32,206 bases of DNA from assembly GCA_910583875.1 (NCBI GenBank), contig CAJTXT010000008.1, forward strand, positions 1-32,206. Direction: 5' to 3'. Shown here piece by piece: positions 1 to 7,500 of this stretch. The notes under the pieces are model-generated. The model was not told where the DNA came from and searched no databases. It saw only the letters and a list, made by a program, of their open reading frames with translations. Position 1 is the first letter of the stretch. Every line of letters begins with the position of its first letter. The position numbers were made by a program, and so were the translations under genes. The DNA comes from an uncultured Vampirovibrio sp. Its GTDB lineage: Bacteria; Cyanobacteriota; Vampirovibrionia; Gastranaerophilales; Gastranaerophilaceae.

Positions 1-26
1 AATTAGACCCTGAAGTTGCTGCTTAA
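1..26 (+). CDS. C-terminal tail of an upstream gene (partial)
   Basis: Reading from base 3, the window opens with codons for L-D-P-E-V-A-A and a TAA stop at 24-26, followed 24 bases later by a strong terminator. The stop plus terminator make it likely that a plus-strand gene ends here, but seven residues are too few to name a product. Confidence 0.4.
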
Positions 27-50
27 GTTTTATTAAATAGAATAAAAATA

Positions 51-80
51 AAAAGACCCTCAATTAGGGTCTTTTTTATT
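51..80 (+). terminator. Rho-independent terminator of the upstream gene
   Basis: A perfect 10-bp stem (51-60 AAAAGACCCT with 66-75 AGGGTCTTTT) closes a 5-nt loop and runs into a T-rich tract. It separates the upstream gene from the ehr operon, which therefore needs its own promoter. Confidence 0.9.
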
Positions 81-94
81 TTATTAATAAAAAC

Positions 95-123
95 TTGAAT
101 AATAATTTTCTTAGAGTGATAAT
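95..123 (+). promoter_or_regulatory. Sigma-70-type promoter of the ehr operon
   Basis: TTGAAT (95-100), a 17-bp spacer and GATAAT (118-123). This lies between the terminator and the first ehr start codon, giving a leader of about 30 nt. No other good promoter is visible before the operon. Confidence 0.7.
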
Positions 124-159
124 ATTCTCTATAGTTGAAACATAATAACAGTAGAGAAA

Positions 160-2130
160 ATGGAATTATTTTTTACAGGGATATTAATACTTATATTAAG
201 CGATGTTTTATCGTTATTTTTTAGTGAAAAATTTAAATTTAAAATTATATCAATAGGGTCATGTGTATCTTCTTTCCTTCTTTTAAAATTACTTCTTTTT
301 AAATCTGAAGTTTTAACCTCATCTTATTCAATATTGCCCTTTGGTAATGTTGTTTTTGAAATAGATTCTTTATCAAGATTTTTTATAATTATTATTTCAA
401 TTGTTACTGCCCTTGCTTCAATATATGCTAATGGGTATATGCAGCCATATTTGAATAAAGGTAAAAGAGTTGCTTCACATTGTTTCTTTTTCCCTTTACT
501 AACAGCTGCAATGTTAATGGTAGTAACAGTTCAAAACGCATTTTTCTTTCTTATTATATGGGAATTAATGTCTTTAGCGTCATTTTTTCTTGTTATTTTT
601 GAGGATGATAAAAAAGAAGTTTTATCAGCAGGTATAAAATATTTAATTTACATGCATATATCTGTAATATTTATAATTGCGGCATTTGCTTTAATGTCTG
701 TTTATTCAAACAGTTATGATTTTGTACATTTTAAAAATATGTTTATAGACTATCCTCATTTAAAAGATATTGTTTTCTTATTAGCTTTTATTGGGTTTGG
801 AACAAAATCCGGTTTTGTTCCACTTCATAATTGGCTGCCGGATGCTCACCCCGCAGCGCCTAGTCATGTATCAGCTGTTATGTCAGCTGTTATGATTAAA
901 ACAGGAATTTATGGTATTTTAAGAGTTCTGCAAATTATTGGTGAACCTACATTAATAATTGCCTATACTATTTTATTTGTATCTGTTATTACGGCATTAT
1001 ATGGTATTATCTATGCCGTAAATCAAAAAGATATTAAAAAACTTTTGGCGTATTCATCTGTTGAAAATATAGGTCTTATTGGTATAGCAATTGCTGTTCT
1101 TTCCTTTGGATTACTTTATCATTATGATTTACTTATAATCTTTTCAATGATTGGGTGTTTCTTACATATTCTAAACCATTCTATATTTAAAAGTTTATTA
1201 TTTATGGGTGCCGGAAGTGTATATTTAAAAACACATACAAAGAATATTGAATTGCTTGGCGGATTAATAAAAAAAATGCCATATACTGCGGTATTTTTTT
1301 TATTTGCAGTAGTTGCGATATGTGCCTTCCCTCCTTTAAACGGTTTTGTTGGTGAATTCTTTATTTATACAGGCTTATTATATATGATGAAAATTTCTTC
1401 ATCTTCAATATTTGTTCCTGCAATTCTGTCTATTGCTGCAGTTGCTTTAGTAGGAACGCTTGTAATACTTGCAATGTCTAAATTATATTCTATTACATTT
1501 TTAGGGTTGCCAAGAAGCGAACATAGTAATAATGTTAAGTCTGATGTTGCTAAATCTATGTTAATACCAATGTGTATATTTGCTTTACTAACGTTGTTTA
1601 TACCATTATTATTGCCGTATATTACTTTTATGGTTGTTCCGTTTAAAGCTTTTTGTAATTTTAGTTATGGTGCTGATATTGATTTGTTTGCTGTTTTAAA
1701 CGTATTAATGCAAATGATATATATACCGGTTGTATTAATAGTCTTCATCGGGTTAGTCCTTCTTGTAAGATTTTTGTTAGTTAGAAAATCAGAAAAACAT
1801 GAAACCTGGGGATGCGGTTATGATAAAGGAAATAATCATATTCAATATACGGCTTCTTCTTTTGTGAGTCCTTTCACTTCGATTTTGACTCCTTTATTTA
1901 AGAAAATATTTGATGTTAAAAAACCAAAAGGTTTATTCCCTAAAGATGCACATTATAATGCAACTGTAGAGGATGTTGAAGAAGCATATATTATAAATCC
2001 TGTATTAAAATTTGATGAAAAATTCCTGTCTAAATTTGAAAGATTACAAGATGGAAATATTCAGCATTATATTTTATATGGATTAATATTCTTAATTATT
2101 ATTCTTATAGGAGTTGTAATATGGGGATAA
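160..2130 (+). CDS. ehrA: EhrA: HyfB/NuoL-like antiporter-type membrane subunit
   Basis: Large polytopic subunit of a complex related to group 4 [NiFe] hydrogenases and complex I; members of this Mrp-antiporter-like family carry ion translocation. The 656 residues match HyfB/HycC length. Visible family signatures are the TM5 glutamate in IIWELMSL (E135), the TM7 lysine in GFGTKSGFVP (K216), the LHNWLPDAHPAAPS loop, and a further lysine in SAVMIKTGIYG (K247), so the proton-path residues look intact. It is the first gene of a six-gene operon and its stop overlaps the next start by 10 nt, implying translational coupling. The name follows the Ech-hydrogenase-related (Ehr) nomenclature, chosen because the large subunit lacks the NiFe ligands. 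If that reading is wrong, this would be annotated hyfB. Confidence 0.88.
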   Translation: MELFFTGILILILSDVLSLFFSEKFKFKIISIGSCVSSFLLLKLLLFKSEVLTSSYSILPFGNVVFEIDSLSRFFIIIISIVTALASIYANGYMQPYLNKGKRVASHCFFFPLLTAAMLMVVTVQNAFFFLIIWELMSLASFFLVIFEDDKKEVLSAGIKYLIYMHISVIFIIAAFALMSVYSNSYDFVHFKNMFIDYPHLKDIVFLLAFIGFGTKSGFVPLHNWLPDAHPAAPSHVSAVMSAVMIKTGIYGILRVLQIIGEPTLIIAYTILFVSVITALYGIIYAVNQKDIKKLLAYSSVENIGLIGIAIAVLSFGLLYHYDLLIIFSMIGCFLHILNHSIFKSLLFMGAGSVYLKTHTKNIELLGGLIKKMPYTAVFFLFAVVAICAFPPLNGFVGEFFIYTGLLYMMKISSSSIFVPAILSIAAVALVGTLVILAMSKLYSITFLGLPRSEHSNNVKSDVAKSMLIPMCIFALLTLFIPLLLPYITFMVVPFKAFCNFSYGADIDLFAVLNVLMQMIYIPVVLIVFIGLVLLVRFLLVRKSEKHETWGCGYDKGNNHIQYTASSFVSPFTSILTPLFKKIFDVKKPKGLFPKDAHYNATVEDVEEAYIINPVLKFDEKFLSKFERLQDGNIQHYILYGLIFLIIILIGVVIWG

Positions 2131-3041
2131 TTATTATAGTAAATATATTAATATTGCTTTTAATGCCTTTTATTATGTTGGGTATCATCAAAAAAACAAA
2201 AGCATTTTGGGGCGGCAGAAAAGGTGTTTGTCTTTTACAGCCTTTATATGATTTTCTTCGTTTAATAAGAAAGGAACCGGTTTATAGTAATACAACCTCT
2301 TTTATATTTAAACTTGCTCCGTCTGTGGGATTAGCTTCTGTTTTATTTGCAGGACTTTTTGTTCCAATGGCAGGCGGCTATTCAATTATAAATGTAGGAA
2401 TGGGATTTATAATTTTTTCTTATGTATTAGGGTTAGGAAAACTTTTCTCTATTCTTAGTGCAATGGATACAGGAAGCAGTTTTGAAGGAATGGGAGCCTC
2501 TAGAGAAGTTTGTTTTACAACACTTATTGAACCGGCTTTCTTCATAATTTTAGGTTCTGTATTTGCGGTAATGGGTAATTTTAGATTTCAAAGTTTAAAT
2601 ATTTTTTGGTTTGCAAAGGATATAACAAGTTTATGTATTGCAGTTTTAATTATTGCAGCTTTATTAATTATGCTTTTAGTTGAATGTTCAAGAGTGCCTG
2701 TGGATGACCCTGCAACACACTTAGAATTAACAATGATTCATGAAGTTATGATTTTAGATAATTCCGGAATTGATTTAGCATTTTTAACTTGGGCATCAGG
2801 AATGAAAATGGTATTAATTTCTTCATTAATAGCAACTGTTATAGTGCCGTTTTCAGTTTCATATTGGCCAAGCTTGCTATTATATCTTGCAGTTTTGATT
2901 TTAATTGCATTTGTAGTCGGAATAATAGAGTCTGCTATGGCAAGATTAAGAATGTCGCATATTTTTGAATTTGTATTTATAATGACGGCTATTGCGCTTG
3001 TTGTATTATCATTAGTTTCAATAAAGATTTATGGCGGTTAA
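2121..3041 (+). CDS. ehrB: EhrB: HyfC/NuoH-like membrane subunit
   Basis: Membrane subunit that links the redox arm to the antiporter-like arm in complex I-type enzymes (NuoH, HycD/HyfC, EchB). The 306 residues are the usual size. The region around residues 180-215 carries the family signature ECSRVPVDDPATHLELT followed by MIHEVMILDNSG, the acidic quinone/redox-interface loop of the hydrogenase-type members. An N-terminal GRKG and QPLYDFLRLIRKEP segment is also typical of HyfC. The start codon lies inside the end of ehrA (10-nt overlap), and the gene overlaps the beginning of the next one, so all three are one translational unit. Confidence 0.88.
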   Translation: MGIIIIVNILILLLMPFIMLGIIKKTKAFWGGRKGVCLLQPLYDFLRLIRKEPVYSNTTSFIFKLAPSVGLASVLFAGLFVPMAGGYSIINVGMGFIIFSYVLGLGKLFSILSAMDTGSSFEGMGASREVCFTTLIEPAFFIILGSVFAVMGNFRFQSLNIFWFAKDITSLCIAVLIIAALLIMLLVECSRVPVDDPATHLELTMIHEVMILDNSGIDLAFLTWASGMKMVLISSLIATVIVPFSVSYWPSLLLYLAVLILIAFVVGIIESAMARLRMSHIFEFVFIMTAIALVVLSLVSIKIYGG

Positions 3042-3693
3042 TATGGAAAATGCTTTTATAATATTATTTGGTTTCACAATGTTATATGTTGCAGCTACAA
3101 GCAGATTGGCTGCTCATGTTAATGTTTTAGTTTTACAAGGTATGCTTTTATTTTTAATTTGTATGTCCGGAATGAATGAATTTTCTTTACTAAACTTTTT
3201 ATTCATTGCATTTGAAACATTAGTTATAAAGGCAATTGTAATACCTGCTTTTCTTGGAGGATTAATAAAAAGGACTAAAGAATATCGTGATACAGAAGCA
3301 AATATACATCATTTTTACAGTTTATTTATAGCTACTGTTGTATTATTTGGCGGGTTTTTAATATCTAATTTGAATTTCCCTGCAATGAAGCTAATTAATC
3401 CTTTATATTTTGGTGTCTCAGTTGCAGTTATAATAATAAGTTTAATATTGATTACAGTTAAACATAAAGTTATTTCTAATGTTTTAGATTTTATAACAAT
3501 GGAAAACGGTATATTTTTATTATCGCTTTCAGTTGCAAAAGAGATGCCGATGATAGTTAATTTAGGCGTACTTTTAGATTTATTTATTGCTGTATTCATC
3601 TTAGGATTGCTTGTTAAACATATAAATACAAAATTTGATGATATGGAAGTATCGCATTTATCTGATTTGAGGGATTGTGAATATGTTGATTAG
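3031..3693 (+). CDS. ehrC: EhrC: HyfE/NuoK-like small membrane subunit
   Basis: Polytopic protein of 220 residues with about six to seven hydrophobic segments, the size and position of HyfE in hydrogenase-4-type operons. HyfE combines a NuoK-like core with extra helices. The segment FIAFETLVIKAIVIPAFL carries the Glu and Lys expected in the membrane charge path. The start is uncertain: ATG at 3031 overlaps the ehrB stop by 11 nt, while ATG at 3043 (MENAFII) lies just behind it. It sits between the HyfC-like and HyfF-like genes, as in related operons. Function is inferred mainly from this gene order and membrane topology. Confidence 0.8.
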   Translation: MAVNMENAFIILFGFTMLYVAATSRLAAHVNVLVLQGMLLFLICMSGMNEFSLLNFLFIAFETLVIKAIVIPAFLGGLIKRTKEYRDTEANIHHFYSLFIATVVLFGGFLISNLNFPAMKLINPLYFGVSVAVIIISLILITVKHKVISNVLDFITMENGIFLLSLSVAKEMPMIVNLGVLLDLFIAVFILGLLVKHINTKFDDMEVSHLSDLRDCEYVD

Positions 3694-5116
3694 TTTGTTA
3701 TTAATACTTCCTTTAATAGAGTGCTTAATATTATTCCTTTTAAAAAAGGAATGGTTAAATAATATATTAATTTTATTATATGCTGTTATACATTTTTGTA
3801 TAAGTGGATATTACTTAGTTGATGAAGCCGCAAGATTTGGTGGTAAGTATTTCAATATTGATAATTCCAATATAATTTTTCTTGTTGTGCTATCTGTAAT
3901 ATTTCTTGCAGTTGCAATATATAACAATTCTTATATGAAACTGGAAAACGTTGAAGCTAAAAGAAAAAGACATTATACATATATGCTTTTAATTTTTGCT
4001 CAGGCAATGACCGGTGTAATAATAAGTAATAATTTAGGTCTATCGTGGGTATTAGTTGAAGCAACAACTTTAGCAAGTGCATATTTAATATATTTTTCAA
4101 AAACAAAAACATCTATTGAAGCGGCGTGGAAATATGTATTTATATGTTCTATAGGTATTGCGTTAGCTTTTGTTGGAATAATTCTTTTAACAATAGCTAC
4201 AGGTGAATTAAGTTCTTTAAATTTCTACGACTTAATATTAAATGCAAAAATGTTTAATCATTTTTGGTTAAAGCTTTCATTTGTATTTATACTGTTTGGT
4301 TTTGGTACAAAAATGGGGCTTGCACCTGTTCATTTTTGGCTTCCGGATGCGCATTCAGAGGCACCTTCACCTGCTTCAGCGTTATTATCAGCTGCATTAT
4401 TAAATTCAGCATTTTTTGTAATTTTAAAGGTATTTACACTTCTTGTAATTGCGGAATGTGATTCTTATGCAAGGATTGTAATGCTTGTAATGGGATTTCT
4501 GTCTTTATTTGTTGCTGCTGTATTTATTTATCATATTAATAATTATAAAAGAATGCTTGCTTATTCATCGGTTGAAAATATGGGTATACTTATAATCGGG
4601 GCAGCACTTGGCGGGCTTGGAATGTTTGCTGCTATTATCCATTTAATAGGGCATTCATTAATAAAAGCTTCTTTCTTCTTGACCTCAGGTAATATATTAG
4701 AAATTTATAAATCTAAAAAAATTAAAAAAGTAACAGCATTATTAAATGTTGATAAGAAAACAGGGTGGTTATGGATTTTATCTTTCTTAGGAATTACTGC
4801 ATTTCCTCCATCTGTTTTATTTATATCAGAATTTTTAATGATTAAATCAATGTTTAGACAAAATCATTATATATTAGCATTCTTGTTTGTACTACTTTTA
4901 ACAATAATTTTGTTTGGTTTAGCAAAAGTAGTTATAAAAATGAGCTATGGTGAACTTGACGGAGAAAAAACACAAGAGCTTCAAGAAAATGCGAAAAAAT
5001 TGCCTTTTACAATGTACTTGCCTCAAATTGTATTATTATCAGTTGTCTTTGTTTTAGGTGTTTGTATACCGTTAAGTTTAGATGAATTAATACAATTGAG
5101 CATATTTGGACTGTGA
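3683..5116 (+). CDS. ehrD: EhrD: HyfF/NuoN-like antiporter-type membrane subunit
   Basis: Second Mrp-antiporter-like subunit of the complex, about 477 residues, as expected for HyfF-type proteins. Conserved marks are the TM5 glutamate in LSWVLVEATTLAS, the TM7 lysine in FGFGTKMGLAPVHFWLPD, and the SSVENMGI and GHSLIKASFFLTSG segments. The TM8 lysine of EhrA-type proteins is replaced by Asn here (ALLNSAFF). I chose ATG 3683 over the upstream GTG 3677 because GAGGG (3669-3673) lies 9 nt before the ATG and only 3 nt before the GTG. It overlaps ehrC by 11 nt. Two antiporter-like subunits in one operon are typical of Hyf/Ehr complexes, whereas minimal Ech has one. Confidence 0.86.
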   Translation: MLISLLLILPLIECLILFLLKKEWLNNILILLYAVIHFCISGYYLVDEAARFGGKYFNIDNSNIIFLVVLSVIFLAVAIYNNSYMKLENVEAKRKRHYTYMLLIFAQAMTGVIISNNLGLSWVLVEATTLASAYLIYFSKTKTSIEAAWKYVFICSIGIALAFVGIILLTIATGELSSLNFYDLILNAKMFNHFWLKLSFVFILFGFGTKMGLAPVHFWLPDAHSEAPSPASALLSAALLNSAFFVILKVFTLLVIAECDSYARIVMLVMGFLSLFVAAVFIYHINNYKRMLAYSSVENMGILIIGAALGGLGMFAAIIHLIGHSLIKASFFLTSGNILEIYKSKKIKKVTALLNVDKKTGWLWILSFLGITAFPPSVLFISEFLMIKSMFRQNHYILAFLFVLLLTIILFGLAKVVIKMSYGELDGEKTQELQENAKKLPFTMYLPQIVLLSVVFVLGVCIPLSLDELIQLSIFGL

Positions 5117-5123
5117 GATTAAT

Positions 5124-6575
5124 ATGAATTGGTTGATAACAGAAAATAATAAAAGAGTAAATTTAAATGACATACCAAGCTTATATATTGCAGATTTAAG
5201 GCTGGAGGTTGTAAAGCTTAATAAAAGAGTTGTTGCTTTTTTCGGTAGAAAAGAGTATGACAATGTACGATTATATGTAGTTTTAGCTGATGATACCGAA
5301 GGAAAGCTGTATATTTCATCTTCTTTGTTTAGTTATTGGGAAAAAGAGTATGAATCTTTTACTCAGCTTGTTCCTGCTTTCCATAAATTTGAGAGAGAAT
5401 TTTATGAAGAGTTTAAAATAAAACCGTTAAATCATCCTTGGTTAAAACCAGTTAGAAATCACAAAGAAGAATATAAATTTTTTGAGATGGAAGGTGATGA
5501 AGTTCATCAGGTTGCAGTAGGACCAATCCATGCAGGCGTAATTGAACCAGGACATTTTAGATTTATGTGCCATGGTGAAAAAATATATGATTTAGAAATC
5601 CAATTAGGATGGCAGCATAGAGGGATTGAAGATATGTTTTTGCAAGTTCCTTCAAATCAACTGGCTGAGTCTATCTGCGGTGACAGCGTAATTGCACATA
5701 ACCTTGCATTTTCGAATGCAATAGAGGCTTTAAGTAATTGTGAAATATCAAATAAAGCTCAATTAATAAGATTAATAGCTTTAGAGATGGAACGCTGCGC
5801 GATACATATTGGCGATTTAGGTGCAATTGCGGGTGATATCGCATATTTAATGGGCGCTTCAATTTTTGGAGCTACAAGAACATTAGTTATTAATACAATG
5901 CTTGAAATATCTGGAAGCCGTTTTGGACGCGGGCTGATTACACTTGGCGGTGTTAATTTTGACATTGATAAAACATTATCTGAAAGAATTATTTCTGTTT
6001 TAGAAAAGGTTTCAGCTGATGTTGAGAGAACAACAAAGGTTATGTTAAACTCTCCGACAGTTGCTTCAAGGTTAGAAAGAACAGGTGTGGTTAGTGAAGA
6101 AAACGCAAGAAAGTTAGGGCTTGTAGGTATGGCAGCCCGTGCAAGCGGAGTTAATATAGATACTCGTTTCGATTTTAAGGATAAATGGTATCAAGATATT
6201 GAAAACAGAACTATAAAAGCAGATGGTGATGTCTATTCAAGAACTCGTTTAAGATATAAAGAAATTAAACAGTCTATTTATATTATTAAAAAATTCTTGA
6301 AAAAGCTTGAAGAATACAGTCAAGAACCGATTGAAATACCTGTTAATCATATTTGGGGTGACAGTTTTGTTGTCTCAATGACAGAAGGCTGGCGCGGTGA
6401 AGTTGTGCATATCGCAATGTCTGATGGAGAGGGGAATTTATCTCGTTATAAAATAAAAGACCCTTCTTTTAACAATTGGTTTGCACTTGCTATGGCTGTT
6501 AGAAATAACGGTATTTCAGACTTCCCGTTATGTAATAAAAGTTATAATCTTTCATATTGCGGAAACGATTTATAA
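5124..6575 (+). CDS. ehrL: EhrL: NuoCD/HycE-like large subunit lacking NiFe ligands
   Basis: Peripheral large subunit of 483 residues: an N-terminal NuoC-like domain (about 1-115) fused to a NuoD/hydrogenase-large-subunit domain (about 130-483) with GPIHAGVIEPGHFRF and GWQHRGIED. In active [NiFe] enzymes the metal is held by two CxxC pairs. Here the first is C185-G-D-S188 followed by H192, so its second Cys is Ser. In the C-terminal motif, normally DPCxxC, the equivalent stretch is N-L-S-Y-C-G-N-D, with Ser477 and Gly480 at the Cys positions. Three of four ligands are gone, so a NiFe centre is not expected. The start is ATG 5124, 6 nt after GTGAG; an upstream in-frame TTG (5106) lacks support. 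It follows ehrD by 7 nt. Substrate is unknown, possibly a quinone or soluble donor. Confidence 0.87.
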   Translation: MNWLITENNKRVNLNDIPSLYIADLRLEVVKLNKRVVAFFGRKEYDNVRLYVVLADDTEGKLYISSSLFSYWEKEYESFTQLVPAFHKFEREFYEEFKIKPLNHPWLKPVRNHKEEYKFFEMEGDEVHQVAVGPIHAGVIEPGHFRFMCHGEKIYDLEIQLGWQHRGIEDMFLQVPSNQLAESICGDSVIAHNLAFSNAIEALSNCEISNKAQLIRLIALEMERCAIHIGDLGAIAGDIAYLMGASIFGATRTLVINTMLEISGSRFGRGLITLGGVNFDIDKTLSERIISVLEKVSADVERTTKVMLNSPTVASRLERTGVVSEENARKLGLVGMAARASGVNIDTRFDFKDKWYQDIENRTIKADGDVYSRTRLRYKEIKQSIYIIKKFLKKLEEYSQEPIEIPVNHIWGDSFVVSMTEGWRGEVVHIAMSDGEGNLSRYKIKDPSFNNWFALAMAVRNNGISDFPLCNKSYNLSYCGNDL

Positions 6576-6589
6576 GGAATGAATTTATT

Positions 6590-7339
6590 ATGTTAGATAC
6601 TTTAAAATTAAGAATATATCAAGGACAGCAATTTATAAAAGATATTCAAAATGCACCTATGCGTGACCAATTCAGAGGTTTTCCCCTTATAAGTGAAGGT
6701 GAGTTTGATATTCAAAATATTAATTGCCCGACAGGTGCTATTAGTGCTAATCCGTTATCAATTGATATGGGGAAATGTACATTTTGTGGAAAATGTTCAA
6801 AGAATTGTGAGGCTGTTAATTTCTCTAATTATTATAAATTAGCTTCTACAAACAGAGATAAATTAATTGTTACAGCCGGCATGAACGGTGAAGAATACCA
6901 TAAAACTGCCGTTGAGGTAAGAAAAGAAATTAAAAAAGTTTTTGGTAAATCTTTAAAATTGCGCCAAGTTTCAGCAGGCGGATGCAACGGCTGCGAAATG
7001 GAATTGAACGCTTGTTCTAACGTAAATTTTGATATGGGCAGGTTCGGTATTGATTTTGTTGCTTCGCCACGTCACGCTGATGGGCTTGTAATAACAGGAC
7101 CAATAACCGAAAATATGGCTTATGCTCTGGAAGATTGCTATAAATCAACACCTGACCCTAAAATTGTAATTCTTTGCGGAGCTTGCGCAATATCAGGCGG
7201 AATTTTCCAAAACTCTACAAAACTAAACAGAGAATTTTTAGATAAACATCCTATTGATTTATATATCCCTGGATGTCCTGTTCATCCTTTGACATTTATT
7301 AATGCTATTCTTGATTTTATTGGGAAAAATAATCCTTAA
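6590..7339 (+). CDS. ehrS: EhrS: NuoB/HyfI-like small subunit fused to a ferredoxin half-domain
   Basis: Electron-transfer subunit of 249 residues. An N-terminal ferredoxin-like segment (about 35-80) carries one [4Fe-4S] motif, C63-x2-C66-x2-C69-x3-C73, preceded by a lone NCPTGAI that looks like the tail of a second, lost cluster site. The C-terminal NuoB-like domain retains all N2-cluster ligands: GGCNGCEME (C132, C135), CGAC (C196 and/or C199) and PGCPVHP (C229). Thus the electron wire is intact although EhrL has lost the NiFe site. Start chosen at ATG 6590 (MLDTLKLR): AAGGA lies 11 nt upstream, and the in-frame TTG at 6557 lies inside ehrL. It is the last gene of the operon, followed directly by an inverted repeat. 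Confidence 0.87.
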   Translation: MLDTLKLRIYQGQQFIKDIQNAPMRDQFRGFPLISEGEFDIQNINCPTGAISANPLSIDMGKCTFCGKCSKNCEAVNFSNYYKLASTNRDKLIVTAGMNGEEYHKTAVEVRKEIKKVFGKSLKLRQVSAGGCNGCEMELNACSNVNFDMGRFGIDFVASPRHADGLVITGPITENMAYALEDCYKSTPDPKIVILCGACAISGGIFQNSTKLNREFLDKHPIDLYIPGCPVHPLTFINAILDFIGKNNP

Positions 7340-7340
7340 T

Positions 7341-7443
7341 TGTCATGCTGAACTTGTTTCAGCATCTTAGAGTTTTATATATAATCATTAATAAATGAGC
7401 AAATTCAAAGCTGGTAAGATGCTGAAACAAGTTCAGCATGACA
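7341..7443. repeat. Perfect 29-bp inverted repeat of two hairpin units
   Basis: Bases 7341-7369 and 7415-7443 are exact reverse complements, separated by 45 nt. Each arm itself folds: ATGCTGAA-CTTGT-TTCAGCAT, an 8-bp stem with a 5-nt loop. It begins 2 nt after ehrS and ends 58 nt before the convergent gene at 7501. It may act as a transcription barrier or mRNA-stabilising element, but the lack of a T tract argues against a simple terminator. A related unit lies at 10552. Confidence 0.85.
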
Positions 7444-7500
7444 GTTTTCTATAATATATTTTTACTATAAATTACATAAATATAAATTTAAAAATAATTT

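Noticed and set aside
160..7339. Operon as respiratory complex I or as an active group 4 hydrogenase
   Set aside because: NuoEFG, NuoI and NuoJ are missing and the gene order is Hyf-like, while the large subunit lacks three of four NiFe ligands.
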